Part shown: piece by piece, positions 25,299-33,611 of the stretch
Layout of the letters: the number at the start of each line of letters is the position of its first letter
Numbering within the stretch: the first letter of the stretch is position 1
NCBI RefSeq assembly: GCF_001039275.2
Contig: NZ_CP030117.1
Location: forward strand, 4,154,001-4,218,000
DNA from: Brevibacillus brevis
GTDB taxonomy: Bacteria > Bacillota > Bacilli > Brevibacillales > Brevibacillaceae
Direction of reading: 5' to 3'
DNA: 64,000 nucleotides
Translations under genes and position numbers: made by a program
Notes under the pieces: generated by a model
Seen by the model: only the letters and a program-made list of their open reading frames with translations
Database searches by the model: none
Told to the model about the DNA's origin: nothing

Positions 25299-25625
25299 TC
25301 ACTTTCGCCCAGTTTGCTCCGGCTTGATCCGTACCTTTACAATCACGAGAATCGCGATCGCCACCATCATTGCACTTTTCACAGGAAGCTGCACATCCAG
25401 AATAGCGAAAATGAGAGCTCCGGCAAATAAAAGGATGTACAAGAGCACGTTTTTCAAAATAGGCATACGAATACGGGTAGCAAAGCCAAGATAATAGACA
25501 ATAATTAATTCCACAAACAAAATCCAAGCCCGATATTTATCAGCCCATATGCGAAAGCTGTCATATGCTGTGAGCTGATCTGGATTCGTTGGCACATAGG
25601 TTGATGCGATTTGTATCCAGTCCAT
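25299..25625 (-). CDS. ylaH: YlaH-like membrane protein
   Basis: A 108-residue protein with three predicted membrane helices (WILFVELIIVYYLGFATRI, VLLYILLFAGALIFAILDV and SAMMVAIAILVIVKVRI), preceded by a polar N-terminal segment. It matches the YlaH family of the B. subtilis yla region, where it lies beside typA; here typA is 770 bases away across the divergent peroxidase gene. The start is ATG 25625, about eight bases after AGGAGA. The function is unknown. Confidence 0.8.
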   Translation of the reverse strand: MDWIQIASTYVPTNPDQLTAYDSFRIWADKYRAWILFVELIIVYYLGFATRIRMPILKNVLLYILLFAGALIFAILDVQLPVKSAMMVAIAILVIVKVRIKPEQTGRK

Positions 25626-25856
25626 CACTTATCTCTCCTGTCTTCAAGCGGTGAAACCTCTACCGCTTCACATGCCACCTCATAGGCGGAATGAAACGAA
25701 TAGTCACTCCTTTTTTCTTAGGAAAACGCTATCTTTCTTACTTTATCAGGTGGTGGATTCTGTGTCAAAAAACGGTAGGCTCTTCCATGTAGCTAGCATG
25801 AATTTCGCGGTACATGCTATGATGAGGATATGTCAGTAGAAAAAGGTGGGAATAAG

Positions 25857-26330
25857 ATGAGCTTGTATGATATTGCCGTCAAAACGATTTCCGGTGATGA
25901 AAAGACATTAGCCGCCTTCAAAGGGCATGTCCTGCTAATCGTAAACGTCGCCAGCCAATGCGGCCTTACCCCTCAATACAAAGGGCTACAGGAGCTGTAT
26001 ACGCGTTATCAGGATAAGGGTCTCGTCGTTCTCGGCTTCCCTTGCAACCAGTTCGCTGGGCAAGAGCCAGGAACAGAAGAAGAAATCGCAACGTTCTGCG
26101 ATCGAAATTACGGCGTAACGTTCCCGCTGTTTGCAAAGATCGATGTCAATGGTCCTGGTACTCACCCGTTGTATCAGTATTTGAAGGAGCATGCCCAGAG
26201 CGATGAACATTCAGATATCGAATGGAACTTCGCCAAATTCCTCGTGGATAAAGACGGTCATGTCGTAAAACGCATCAGTGCTCGTACTCAACCGGAAGAA
26301 CTCATCTCTGATATTGAGAGTCTGTTGTAA
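25857..26330 (+). CDS. bsaA: glutathione peroxidase family protein
   Basis: A 157-residue thiol peroxidase of the GPx family. It uses cysteine (Cys35 in NVASQCGLTPQYK) in place of selenocysteine. The other hallmarks are GFPCNQFAGQEP (second Cys, Gln) and EWNFAKFLVDKDG (catalytic Trp-Asn). In Firmicutes these enzymes usually draw electrons from thioredoxin rather than glutathione. The start is ATG 25857, six bases after AAAGGTGGG. An extended -10 (TGCTATGAT, 25815-25823) precedes it. Confidence 0.92.
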   Translation: MSLYDIAVKTISGDEKTLAAFKGHVLLIVNVASQCGLTPQYKGLQELYTRYQDKGLVVLGFPCNQFAGQEPGTEEEIATFCDRNYGVTFPLFAKIDVNGPGTHPLYQYLKEHAQSDEHSDIEWNFAKFLVDKDGHVVKRISARTQPEELISDIESLL

Positions 26331-26346
26331 GAATAAGCCCAAACAA

Positions 26347-26386
26347 AAACGCCACTTCATCCCCAACAGGATCAAGTGGCGTTCTT
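26347..26386. terminator. terminator between bsaA and typA
   Basis: AACGCCACTT / AAGTGGCGTT around a 16-base loop, with T-runs that suit the plus strand and partly the convergent typA. Confidence 0.85.
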
Positions 26387-26397
26387 TTCTTTCTATC

Positions 26398-28239
26398 TTA
26401 CGCTTGCGGTTGTGCTTCATAGCGTCTTTGCTTCTCATAGCGCTCACGATCTGATTTGTTCAGATATTTTTTGCGCAGACGAACGGATTGAGGTGTTACT
26501 TCGCACAGCTCATCGTCGTTCAGATATTCCAGTGCCTCTTCCAAGGACAACATGCGAGGAGCCTTCATTTTGACAGTCTCATCCTTGGTCGCAGAACGTA
26601 CGTTGGTCGCATGCTTTTCTTTACATACGTTAACAACAAGATCGTTGTCACGGTTGTGCTCGCCCACGATCATGCCTTCGTATACTTCTGTACCTGGGTG
26701 AATGAACATGGTTCCGCGATCTTCAACGGACATCAAGCCGTACGTGGTAGCTGTTCCTGTCTCGTGGGAAATGAGTACCCCTGCGTGACGTCCTCCTACC
26801 GCTCCTGGTACAAGTGGACGATAGCTGTCGAAGGAGTGATTGAGAATACCGTAACCGCGAGTAATCGTCAAGAACTCTGTACGATATCCGATCAAACCGC
26901 GGGATGGAATAATGAATTCCAGGCGAACTTGTCCAAAGCCGTTGTTGATCATGTTAACCATCTCGGCTTTACGTTGACCCAATGTCTCCATTACTGCCCC
27001 TGTGTATTCTTCAGGCACATCAATGATCAGCAGCTCAGCCGGTTCCATTTTTTGTCCATCGATCATACGAATGATAACCTCAGGCTTGGACACACCTAGC
27101 TCAAAGCCTTCACGACGCATGTTCTCTACCAAGATGGACAAGTGCAATTCACCGCGTCCAGAAACCACATACGCATCTGGCGAATCTGTTTCATCTACAC
27201 GCAGAGATACATCTGTCTCCAGCTCAGCCATCAGACGATCACGCAGCTTGCGGGAAGTCACGTGCTTACCTTCGCGACCAGCAAACGGGCTGTTGTTCAC
27301 AAGGAACGTCATTTGCAGGGTAGGCTCGTCAATTTTCAAGAGTGGCAATGCCTCTGGATGGTCAACGTGGCAAACGGTTTCCCCTACGTTGATATCGTCA
27401 ATACCCGAAATCGCTACGATATCTCCTGCTCGTGCTGTTTTTTGCTCAACACGTTGCAATCCGGAGAAACCGAACAGCTTTTGAATCCGTGCTTTTTTCA
27501 CTTCGCCTTCGCGGGTAGTGACAGATACCATTTCATTCAGGTTCATGGTTCCGCGATAGATGCGGCCAATCCCGATACGACCCAAAAAGTCGTTGTAATC
27601 CAGCATGGTTACTTGCATTTGGAGCGGAGCAGATTCGTCTGCGTCAGGAGCAGGCATATGCTCTACGATGGTGTCAAACAGTGGGCGAAGGTCGCCTTCC
27701 AGCTTATCTGGCTCAAGTCCTGCAATCCCTTGCAGACCGGAAGCATATACGATTGGGAATTCCAACTGGTCTTCCGTCGCATCCAGATCGATGAACAGGT
27801 CGTACACTTCGTTGATAACTTCTTGAGGACGTGCATTGTCGCGGTCAACTTTGTTCACGACAACGATAGGGGTAACTTTTGCTTCCAGCGCTTTTTTCAG
27901 TACAAAGCGCGTTTGTGGCATACAGCCTTCGAAGGCGTCGACGATCAACAGAACGCCATCCACCATGCTCATGATACGCTCAACCTCGCCACCGAAGTCA
28001 GCATGGCCTGGTGTATCCAAGATGTTAATTGTGAAATCCTTGTATTTAACAGAAGTGGTTTTCGCCAGGATCGTAATTCCACGCTCGCGCTCCAGGTCGT
28101 TAGAGTCCATCATTCTCTCTTCTACCTGTTGATTCGAGCGGAATGTGCCCGATTGGATCAAAAGTTTGTCAACCAGCGTTGTTTTTCCGTGGTCAACGTG
28201 GGCAATAATTGCAATGTTGCGTATGTCAAGACGCTTCAT
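26398..28239 (-). CDS. typA: ribosome-associated GTPase TypA/BipA
   Basis: A translation-factor GTPase that binds the ribosome and helps 50S assembly and growth under stress, notably cold. The 613-residue protein has G1 [15 protein letters not shown]2 [12 protein letters not shown]3 [12 protein letters not shown] and G4 NKVDRD, then EF-G-like domains II, III and V and the BipA-specific C-terminal domain ([24 protein letters not shown]). The start is ATG 28239 with GAGGAGG-type spacing (AGAGGAGGTTCAC). It corresponds to ylaG. It is divergent from a spore lipoprotein gene. Confidence 0.97.
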   Translation of the reverse strand: MKRLDIRNIAIIAHVDHGKTTLVDKLLIQSGTFRSNQQVEERMMDSNDLERERGITILAKTTSVKYKDFTINILDTPGHADFGGEVERIMSMVDGVLLIVDAFEGCMPQTRFVLKKALEAKVTPIVVVNKVDRDNARPQEVINEVYDLFIDLDATEDQLEFPIVYASGLQGIAGLEPDKLEGDLRPLFDTIVEHMPAPDADESAPLQMQVTMLDYNDFLGRIGIGRIYRGTMNLNEMVSVTTREGEVKKARIQKLFGFSGLQRVEQKTARAGDIVAISGIDDINVGETVCHVDHPEALPLLKIDEPTLQMTFLVNNSPFAGREGKHVTSRKLRDRLMAELETDVSLRVDETDSPDAYVVSGRGELHLSILVENMRREGFELGVSKPEVIIRMIDGQKMEPAELLIIDVPEEYTGAVMETLGQRKAEMVNMINNGFGQVRLEFIIPSRGLIGYRTEFLTITRGYGILNHSFDSYRPLVPGAVGGRHAGVLISHETGTATTYGLMSVEDRGTMFIHPGTEVYEGMIVGEHNRDNDLVVNVCKEKHATNVRSATKDETVKMKAPRMLSLEEALEYLNDDELCEVTPQSVRLRKKYLNKSDRERYEKQRRYEAQPQA

Positions 28240-28325
28240 GTGAACCTCCTCTATTATGCATACCTTCCATATTAACAGGTAGTGAAACGCGGCACAATGG
28301 GCAGTTTTTTACGGGAGCCACTTCC

Positions 28326-28355
28326 TGAGTAAGAGACTTTAATTTCGTCATACTA
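28326..28355 (+). promoter_or_regulatory. sigma-G-like forespore promoter
   Basis: TGAGTA (28326-28331) and CATACTA (28349-28355) are 17 bases apart. The sigma-G consensus is close to TGAATA and CATACTA. The gene it precedes belongs to a spore-specific family. Confidence 0.65.
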
Positions 28356-28378
28356 AGGAAAATGGAGGTGGCAAACGT

Positions 28379-28990
28379 ATGGAACGGTACGGCCCAAAAT
28401 GTTTGGTTGGCTTGCTTATGATTGCAACCATGATGAGCGGATGCGCAAGCTTCAGCAGCCATCCAAAAAATCAAGCGCACACACAAAGTACCACCTATCA
28501 GCAAGCCCCAGGTGCTAGGACAAGCCTCGCTCATGATTATCATGCCTACACTGGCGGAATCAATGCCCGCAATTATCGAAACGGATATACGGTTAACGGT
28601 TTTAATCAGGATTTGGCTGAACAGCTCACCATGGTCGCAGATGACGTGCCTGGTGTGGAACGTGCTACTGTTCTCGTGAGTGGCACCGATGCGGTCATCG
28701 GAATTCGTGTTCGGAAAAATTTTGGCCCTGAACAAACGCGCATAATCGAACAGCAAGTCCACTCCGCCGTTCGTTCACGCGTTCCCAATTTCTCGATCCA
28801 AGTAGCATCCGACGCAGCCACATTTGACCGGATTCGTGCCATCCATGCAGATATTTATGAAGAAGCGACGCATCGGACCAATCAAGTTGATGTGAGACCC
28901 GACATGAAAAGCCAGATCACCAATACATCCACGGAATTTCGTTCTCTGCTCCACGATATTGGCCGCAGAATTCCTACTGTCACTCCATAA
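28379..28990 (+). CDS. YhcN/YlaJ family sporulation lipoprotein
   Basis: A 203-residue lipoprotein: signal GLLMIATMMSGC (lipobox MSGC), a Gln/His-rich linker, then the YhcN/YlaJ domain (NQDLAEQLTMVADDVPGVERATVLVSGTDAVIGIRVR...QQVHSAVRSRVPNFSIQVASDAATFDRIRAIHADI). Known relatives are made in the forespore and sit in the spore membrane. The start is ATG 28379 with GGAGGTGG seven bases upstream. A close match to a sigma-G promoter lies just before it. It is a paralogue of the gene at 19220. Confidence 0.88.
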   Translation: MERYGPKCLVGLLMIATMMSGCASFSSHPKNQAHTQSTTYQQAPGARTSLAHDYHAYTGGINARNYRNGYTVNGFNQDLAEQLTMVADDVPGVERATVLVSGTDAVIGIRVRKNFGPEQTRIIEQQVHSAVRSRVPNFSIQVASDAATFDRIRAIHADIYEEATHRTNQVDVRPDMKSQITNTSTEFRSLLHDIGRRIPTVTP

Positions 28991-29018
28991 TGACAAATAT
29001 GAATCGAAGTTCCATATA

Positions 29019-29050
29019 AAAGAGGTGCGGAATCAGCCCGCACCTCTTGA
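29019..29050. terminator. terminator between convergent lipoprotein and speD genes
   Basis: AAGAGGTGCGG / CCCGCACCTCTT with a short loop. The T-tract is weak on the plus strand (GAAAACTTTT) and better on the minus strand (TTTTATATGG). Confidence 0.7.
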
Positions 29051-29069
29051 AAACTTTTCCATTTGTTAC

Positions 29070-29471
29070 TTACTTTGTCGCTTCAACCAGTTTCATTTCT
29101 GGCTCAACAACTTGCAGTTCACCCAAACCACGAACTAATTTCTTCGCGTAAGTTTTTTCCGGCTTCAGCACGGATACCAAGTAGTCGATGGCGATTTGCG
29201 GATCAACGGTTTCCCCACACGTGTAGCAATCCAGAGCAGCAAAGCCGCGCTCAGGATACGTATGAATGGACAGGTGGCTTTCCGAGAGAAGAACCAGTAC
29301 GGTAGCACCCTGAGGAGAAAACTGCTTCGCTTGCACACTCAGTACCGTAGCACCGCATGCCTCAGCAGCCTCAATCATTTCCTTTTTCAAAAATTCTGCG
29401 TCGTTCAACAAATCAAACTGAACTCCCCATGTGTCAACAGCAACGTGTCTTCCGAAAGTCGAATATTCCAT
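29070..29471 (-). CDS. speD: S-adenosylmethionine decarboxylase proenzyme
   Basis: Supplies decarboxylated SAM for spermidine synthesis. The 133-residue proenzyme has the self-cleavage motif SESHLSIHTYPE: cleavage before Ser65 would generate the pyruvoyl cofactor. The proton-donor Cys/His region (FAALDCYTCGE) is also present. B. subtilis SpeD is of similar size. The start is ATG 29471, behind GGAAGGGGGAACC. A leader of about 130 bases separates it from a likely promoter. With speA at 34739, the window holds two polyamine entry enzymes; spermidine synthase is not in the window. Confidence 0.95.
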   Translation of the reverse strand: MEYSTFGRHVAVDTWGVQFDLLNDAEFLKKEMIEAAEACGATVLSVQAKQFSPQGATVLVLLSESHLSIHTYPERGFAALDCYTCGETVDPQIAIDYLVSVLKPEKTYAKKLVRGLGELQVVEPEMKLVEATK

Positions 29472-29608
29472 CTTTCGGTTCCCCCTTCCTAACGAGTGTA
29501 ATGTTAAACATCGCTAGGACCTGCGTCATTCACTAACGGGGGCGGTTTCCGTTGTTATCCACCCTTTAAAGTGAATCCTGGTTCCTAATCCTGTTTCCAA
29601 CGAAAACA

Positions 29609-29638
29609 ACAATACCATGCATCGGCCTAGTTTGACAA
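29609..29638 (-). promoter_or_regulatory. possible sigma-A promoter of speD
   Basis: TTGTCA (29633-29638) and TATTGT (29609-29614) on the minus strand are 18 bases apart. The remaining gene-free stretch to 29793 shows only a small hairpin (CCACTTG-CTA-CAAGTGG at 29711-29727) and no recognisable RNA element. Confidence 0.4.
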
Positions 29639-29793
29639 TACCCTTTTTCAATAATCTATTAAGAACACTATAAATAGGCTGACGGCTATTCTACAGGATG
29701 GAGAGCAACCACTTGCTACAAGTGGGCTTTCACATGCTGTGAGTTATGTTACACTTTCAGAAATGAACCAGAATGGAGAGGATCGCAAAGGAA

Positions 29794-30288
29794 ATGATTA
29801 CTATCCGTAATGCCAAAGCAGAAGATTTGCCAGCACTGATCGCCATCGAGCACCTTTGCTTCTCACCAGATGAGGCTGCGACCCAGGAAGCATTTGAGAA
29901 GCGTATTCGATTGATTCCTGACAGCTTTTTTGTAGCGGAAGCGGATGGGGTCATTGCGGGTTTGGTCAATGGACCCGTCGTCGAATCCACCTTCATTACC
30001 GATGATCTTTTTCAAACGATTAAAGAAAACCCGGCATCTGGCGGCCATCAAACCATTTTAGGATTAGCGGTTTCTCCCGCTTTTCAAAATCGCGGCATTG
30101 CCTCCAAGCTCCTCGCACACCTGGAAGCATCCGCAAGAGAGTCCGGCCGTGAGACGATCACGCTTACTTGTAAGAAAAATTTGATTAGCTACTATGAAAG
30201 TCATGGATACCTCAACAACGGTGTTTCCAGCTCAGATCACGCTGGTGCAATTTGGTACAATATGAGCAAACCATTACAATTGCGCTAA
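29794..30288 (+). CDS. GNAT family N-acetyltransferase
   Basis: A 164-residue acetyltransferase with a clear acetyl-CoA pyrophosphate loop (VSPAFQNRGIASKLLAHLE, the Q/R-x-x-G-x-A/G motif). The N-terminal pattern IRNAKAEDLPALIAIEHLCFSPDEAATQEAFEKRI resembles arylalkylamine N-acetyltransferase-like members. The start is ATG 29794: homology begins here (MITIRNA), although AAAGGA is very close to it; an upstream ATG at 29773 has no site. The substrate is unknown. Confidence 0.82.
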   Translation: MITIRNAKAEDLPALIAIEHLCFSPDEAATQEAFEKRIRLIPDSFFVAEADGVIAGLVNGPVVESTFITDDLFQTIKENPASGGHQTILGLAVSPAFQNRGIASKLLAHLEASARESGRETITLTCKKNLISYYESHGYLNNGVSSSDHAGAIWYNMSKPLQLR

Positions 30289-30307
30289 GTGAAGCAAGAA
30301 ACAACAA

Positions 30308-30343
30308 AAGCGGGAACCTCTTGTTAGTAGGAAACCCGCTTTT
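30308..30343 (+). terminator. terminator of the GNAT gene
   Basis: AAAGCGGG and CCCGCTTT with a long loop, followed by TTTGTT. Confidence 0.7.
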
Positions 30344-30353
30344 TGTTATTTAC

Positions 30354-30384
30354 ATAAAAAAGGGCGCCCAAAGCACCCTTTTTT
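30354..30384 (-). terminator. terminator of the 198-residue gene
   Basis: On the minus strand AAAAGGGTGC / GGGCGCCCTTTTTT (one mismatch, short loop) directly follows the gene. Confidence 0.7.
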
Positions 30385-30386
30385 CA

Positions 30387-30983
30387 CTAAACTTCTAATT
30401 CATATAACCGCCGCGATAACGTTGCTAATCGAACATCAATTGCTGGAAGTTTTTCCGGGGCAGTTCTCTTTGCCCAATTACGCAAATCCAGCCATCGGTC
30501 CGTTTCTTGGCGTATGGACTCAATCTCCTGCTCGCTGCCATCCTGCTGGAACAACGCCTCCAGCTCATTGGTCATGTGCAGAGAGTTATTTTCAAAGATG
30601 GACACTTCCTCGTCTCCGGTTAGCTCCTGAATGCTCACAACCGATCCTTGATCGTAGTGATACACCATTGTGAAGCCGTCATAAATCCGGTGGACGATTC
30701 CATAGCCTCGGAACGCTTTCATTGCTTTTCTCATGGCATTTGCCAGTTGCCGATCTTGGATCAGATACGAGCTGTCGCATGAGTAGCGGCTGCCAACCCG
30801 ACAAAAACTCAATTGAATTTCGCCGTTCTTGTCATTCAAGATTACGTCACGATCGCCATTGTCACACACTTTGACTTGGACTGAAATGTGTTCATTGGTG
30901 AAAAGCGAAACGAACTGGTTCAGCTCTTCTTCATTCACCGTAAAATAGGCCTTGGCGTAATTAGTTGCTAAACGCTGTGCCAT
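30387..30983 (-). CDS. hypothetical protein, paralogue of the gene at 32061
   Basis: A 198-residue soluble protein of unknown function. Its centre (QDRQLANAMRKAMKAFRGYG, then YDQGSVVSIQEL) lines up without large gaps against the 199-residue product of 32061-32660 (NDSRVALVLYHFVERAKGHA, then QYGEVIRIVEL), and both end in a helical, charged C-terminus. This suggests divergent paralogues. The start is ATG 30983 with GAGGAG seven bases before it. No catalytic motif, signal or membrane segment is visible. Confidence 0.65.
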   Translation of the reverse strand: MAQRLATNYAKAYFTVNEEELNQFVSLFTNEHISVQVKVCDNGDRDVILNDKNGEIQLSFCRVGSRYSCDSSYLIQDRQLANAMRKAMKAFRGYGIVHRIYDGFTMVYHYDQGSVVSIQELTGDEEVSIFENNSLHMTNELEALFQQDGSEQEIESIRQETDRWLDLRNWAKRTAPEKLPAIDVRLATLSRRLYELEV

Positions 30984-31329
30984 AAATATCTCCTCAATTC
31001 TTTTGGTTTGCATGGGCCGAGTACGACCGAACAGTTATCCAAATCAGAGGAGATACGCTAAGTGTCAACAAAAGAACGCTGTAGAACCTGGCCTTGCCCC
31101 GCGAATCGAAAATCGATTTGGGTAATGAAGGCGGATCACCTACTTTTTGTTTTTCGCAAAAAAGCCATTTTTGACATCTTTATTATACCTCAGATGCCAT
31201 CAAAAGTCTTGAGGAAAATGGCGATGAATTTTAGCAAAAAACCGGAATATCCGCAATCAGACGCAGAGAAATGAAAAGAACTCCCTGATTCATTCATATG
31301 CTTGCTGTTTCATTGAAATTCAGAGGGAC
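30984..31329. other. gene-free region of 346 bases
   Basis: It lies upstream of the 198-residue gene and downstream of the DUF4446 gene. On the minus strand there is a TATAAT (31182-31187) without a good -35, and a TTGACA (31061-31066) without a good -10. A plus-strand frame at 31062-31274 has a GAGGAG nine bases before a GTG, but its translation looks random. I see no conserved RNA element. Confidence 0.5.
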
Positions 31330-31836
31330 TTATATCCCTGCGGTTGAGGTCATCGCTTTTTTGATCGCAGCCTGTTCTTCTTCAGACAAATGGTAGCTCG
31401 ATGTCCCTTGCTCAAGCGGCTTGGCATACACACGAGATTCTTCTCGTCCAAAAATGCTGGTGATCACGACGCCGTTCCCAGCGTCATCTGTTACCGCCAA
31501 CGAAAAGCTAAGATCACTGCCGACATCCCCGAAAGCATTGTAACGGATAATCGCTATTTTGCCGCATTGCGCTGCCATTCGTTGTGACAGACGATTGATG
31601 GCAAACTGCTGATCACTGTGCTGCTTTTTCATTTCCTCTACCTGATCCAGCAGTCTGTGCAAGCCTTCCTCGAGATTGGCTCCTCCCGTCCCTGTCATAA
31701 TCCGGTTGATTGATTTCCTCAATCGACTAATCCGGACAGACTGCAAAATCACGATCCATAACAGGATCAGTGTCAATGCGATGACGGCTAAAAGCAGGAT
31801 CGCTACATTGGGGATTTGTGATAGGAATGCTTCCAA
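31330..31836 (-). CDS. DUF4446 family protein
   Basis: A 168-residue protein: one N-terminal membrane helix (VAILLLAVIALTLILLWIVIL), a basic stretch, a coiled-coil segment (LEEGLHRLLDQVEEMKKQH) and the family core IAIIRYNAFGDVGSDLSFSLAVTDDAGNGVVITSI, which marks DUF4446. The start is set at TTG 31836, nine bases after AAAGGA; a longer frame from TTG 31878 has no site. The function is unknown; it probably faces the cytoplasm from the membrane. Confidence 0.8.
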   Translation of the reverse strand: MEAFLSQIPNVAILLLAVIALTLILLWIVILQSVRISRLRKSINRIMTGTGGANLEEGLHRLLDQVEEMKKQHSDQQFAINRLSQRMAAQCGKIAIIRYNAFGDVGSDLSFSLAVTDDAGNGVVITSIFGREESRVYAKPLEQGTSSYHLSEEEQAAIKKAMTSTAGI

Positions 31837-31966
31837 AACTTTTCTTCCTTTCCGGCGTGTGCGTAAATATGCTGTCAAAAACCTTCTTTATTGTACAACC
31901 GCCAGGCCTCCCATTCAAACAAGTCTTTTATAAAAACAACAATTACTAATAAGCGACTTGCAACCA

Positions 31967-32005
31967 AAAAAAGCGACACCCTCATTTGTTGAGATGTCGC
32001 TTTTT
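31967..32005 (-). terminator. terminator downstream of the 199-residue gene
   Basis: AAAAGCGACA and TGTCGCTTTTT pair around a 16-base loop; both strands carry A/T runs. On the minus strand it ends the transcript of 32061-32660. Confidence 0.8.
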
Positions 32006-32060
32006 CATTCCGTATTGGTTTGTGTCAAACTCATCGTCCTTTGGCTATCCTCCAGTCTGC

Positions 32061-32660
32061 CTACGCTTCCAAAAGCAACATTTCCCGACGGAGCTGTTTT
32101 AATCGCTCTGTGGACTGTTTCATTTGACTTTGGTCTTTGGCTTGCATCGCGTCATACAACGTCGCCAGTTCATAATCCAACTCCAGACGGAGCACCGGGA
32201 TGCGTTCTTCCGAGTCACGTCGTTTCATCGCGGCAATTACCTGATCCATCGTTACATTGCAAAATTTTTCATAGATCACTTTTTTCTCAGCTCCTTTTAA
32301 TTCCACTATTCTGATAACTTCTCCGTACTGGATTTGCTTCAGCAAGACGCACTCTTCAAAAGTGACCTTGATCATGGCATGCCCTTTTGCCCGCTCTACG
32401 AAGTGGTACAGTACGAGTGCCACCCGAGAATCATTGACAGGAATGCCTGCAATGTGCAGCTTATAGGACCCGTTTAAACGCTGCATTTTCCAGTCGGATC
32501 GGCCATCTGTGGTGTTCACGAGGAGGTGAAACTGCTCGGGAGATTCTTTCCACGTGACGCTCACCCCTGCTTCCACCAGGGCCTGCACCATCGCGTGCAA
32601 TGTTTTGCGGTCAAACCAAACTGCCAAATGAAAATACTCCAACTCCATGCCGAGATTCAT
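32061..32660 (-). CDS. hypothetical protein, paralogue of the gene at 30387
   Basis: A 199-residue soluble protein that I do not recognise. It begins MELEYFHLAVWFDRKTLHAMVQALVEAG, has a central beta-rich part and a charged helical C-terminus (KQSTERLKQLRREMLLLEA). It shares length, layout and a central motif with the product of 30387-30983. The start is ATG 32660, with GGGAGGAG about 12 bases upstream; ATG 32648 is an alternative. It is divergent from the DUF1054 gene. Confidence 0.65.
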   Translation of the reverse strand: MNLGMELEYFHLAVWFDRKTLHAMVQALVEAGVSVTWKESPEQFHLLVNTTDGRSDWKMQRLNGSYKLHIAGIPVNDSRVALVLYHFVERAKGHAMIKVTFEECVLLKQIQYGEVIRIVELKGAEKKVIYEKFCNVTMDQVIAAMKRRDSEERIPVLRLELDYELATLYDAMQAKDQSQMKQSTERLKQLRREMLLLEA

Positions 32661-32891
32661 CTTCTACAGGCTCCTCCCGTTGACAGAATACTCAGATATC
32701 ACTTTTGCCGCAAGGGAGTGAGTGGTATATCATATTATTCAGGCTTTGGTTTTGCTATTCATAAAACTCGGCATGTATTTTTTTCCTGGATGGTATGATA
32801 TCATATGGAGGATTCCAAGCTCCCTTGACGGGGACGATCGCCCTTTTCTTTCCAGTGGGGGTCGATGATGCTTAAAAGAGGTGTTTGTTAC

Positions 32892-33527
32892 ATGCCAACG
32901 TTTCCAGGCTTTCGTCAAGAAGATTTTGATGTTTTTGCCATTGATGGACTGGATGCTCGGATGGACGCGATCAAAACCAATATCCGTCCCAAATTCGAAG
33001 TACTCAGCCAGCACTTTGCGCCTTTTCTCTCCGTAGCAACCGGGGATGAAATGTTTACGCACATAGCAAAACATGCACGCCGTACGGTGAACCCACCAGC
33101 TGATACGTGGGTTGCCTGGGCTAATGATAAACGCGGTTACAAAAAACACCCGCACTTTCAAATCGGCTTGTGGGGAACACATTTGTTCGTTTGGTACGCA
33201 GTAATCTACGAGTCTCCTTCCAAAGAGCTGATCAGTCATGCGTTTAACAAGCGTTTAGATGAGGTCATCGCGATGGTTCCGGAGCATTTTCACTGGTCTC
33301 CAGATCATATGCAACCAGCAAGCACGTCTCAAAAAGAGCTGGGCACGGCTGGCGTGAAAAAGTTGGTGGACAGGCTGGCACAGGTAAAAAAAGCGGAATT
33401 GCTCTGTGGAATTACTATTGACCGTCATGATCCAATCCTTGCAGACGGAGAAGCATTGGTGAGTCGTCTCGAAGAAACATTTGGCGTATTGAGCAAGCTC
33501 TATTCATTAGGAAATTCTCGTGGATAG
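32892..33527 (+). CDS. yktB: DUF1054 family protein (YktB/UPF0637)
   Basis: A 211-residue protein with the YktB pattern (FPGFRQEDFDVFAIDGLDARM...HVAKHARRTVNPP-type segment, KRGYKKHPHFQIGLWGTHLFVW). A crystal structure is known for the family but the biochemical role is not. The start is ATG 32892, eight bases after AGAGGTG. It is a single gene with its own terminator. Confidence 0.85.
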   Translation: MPTFPGFRQEDFDVFAIDGLDARMDAIKTNIRPKFEVLSQHFAPFLSVATGDEMFTHIAKHARRTVNPPADTWVAWANDKRGYKKHPHFQIGLWGTHLFVWYAVIYESPSKELISHAFNKRLDEVIAMVPEHFHWSPDHMQPASTSQKELGTAGVKKLVDRLAQVKKAELLCGITIDRHDPILADGEALVSRLEETFGVLSKLYSLGNSRG

Positions 33528-33561
33528 ACCGCCTCCCGCTTTCTTTAGTTAAGTTATATGC

Positions 33562-33610
33562 AAAAGAACAGGTCCGCTTTCATTTGAAAAACGCAGGCCT
33601 GTTCTTTTGT
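33562..33610. terminator. bidirectional terminator
   Basis: AAAAGAACAGG and CCTGTTCTTTT pair around a 25-base loop with T-runs on both strands. It lies between the convergent yktB and flavin oxidoreductase genes. Confidence 0.85.
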
Positions 33611-33611
33611 T

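Noticed and set aside
27142..28275. A 377-codon frame antisense to typA
   Set aside because: Long antisense frames are expected opposite a conserved, GC-biased gene. The translation is rich in His, Cys and Phe without any domain, and typA is certain.
31062..31274. A 70-codon plus-strand frame opening with GTG behind GAGGAG
   Set aside because: The translation has no recognisable pattern or domain and crosses probable minus-strand promoter elements. A single good ribosome site is not enough.
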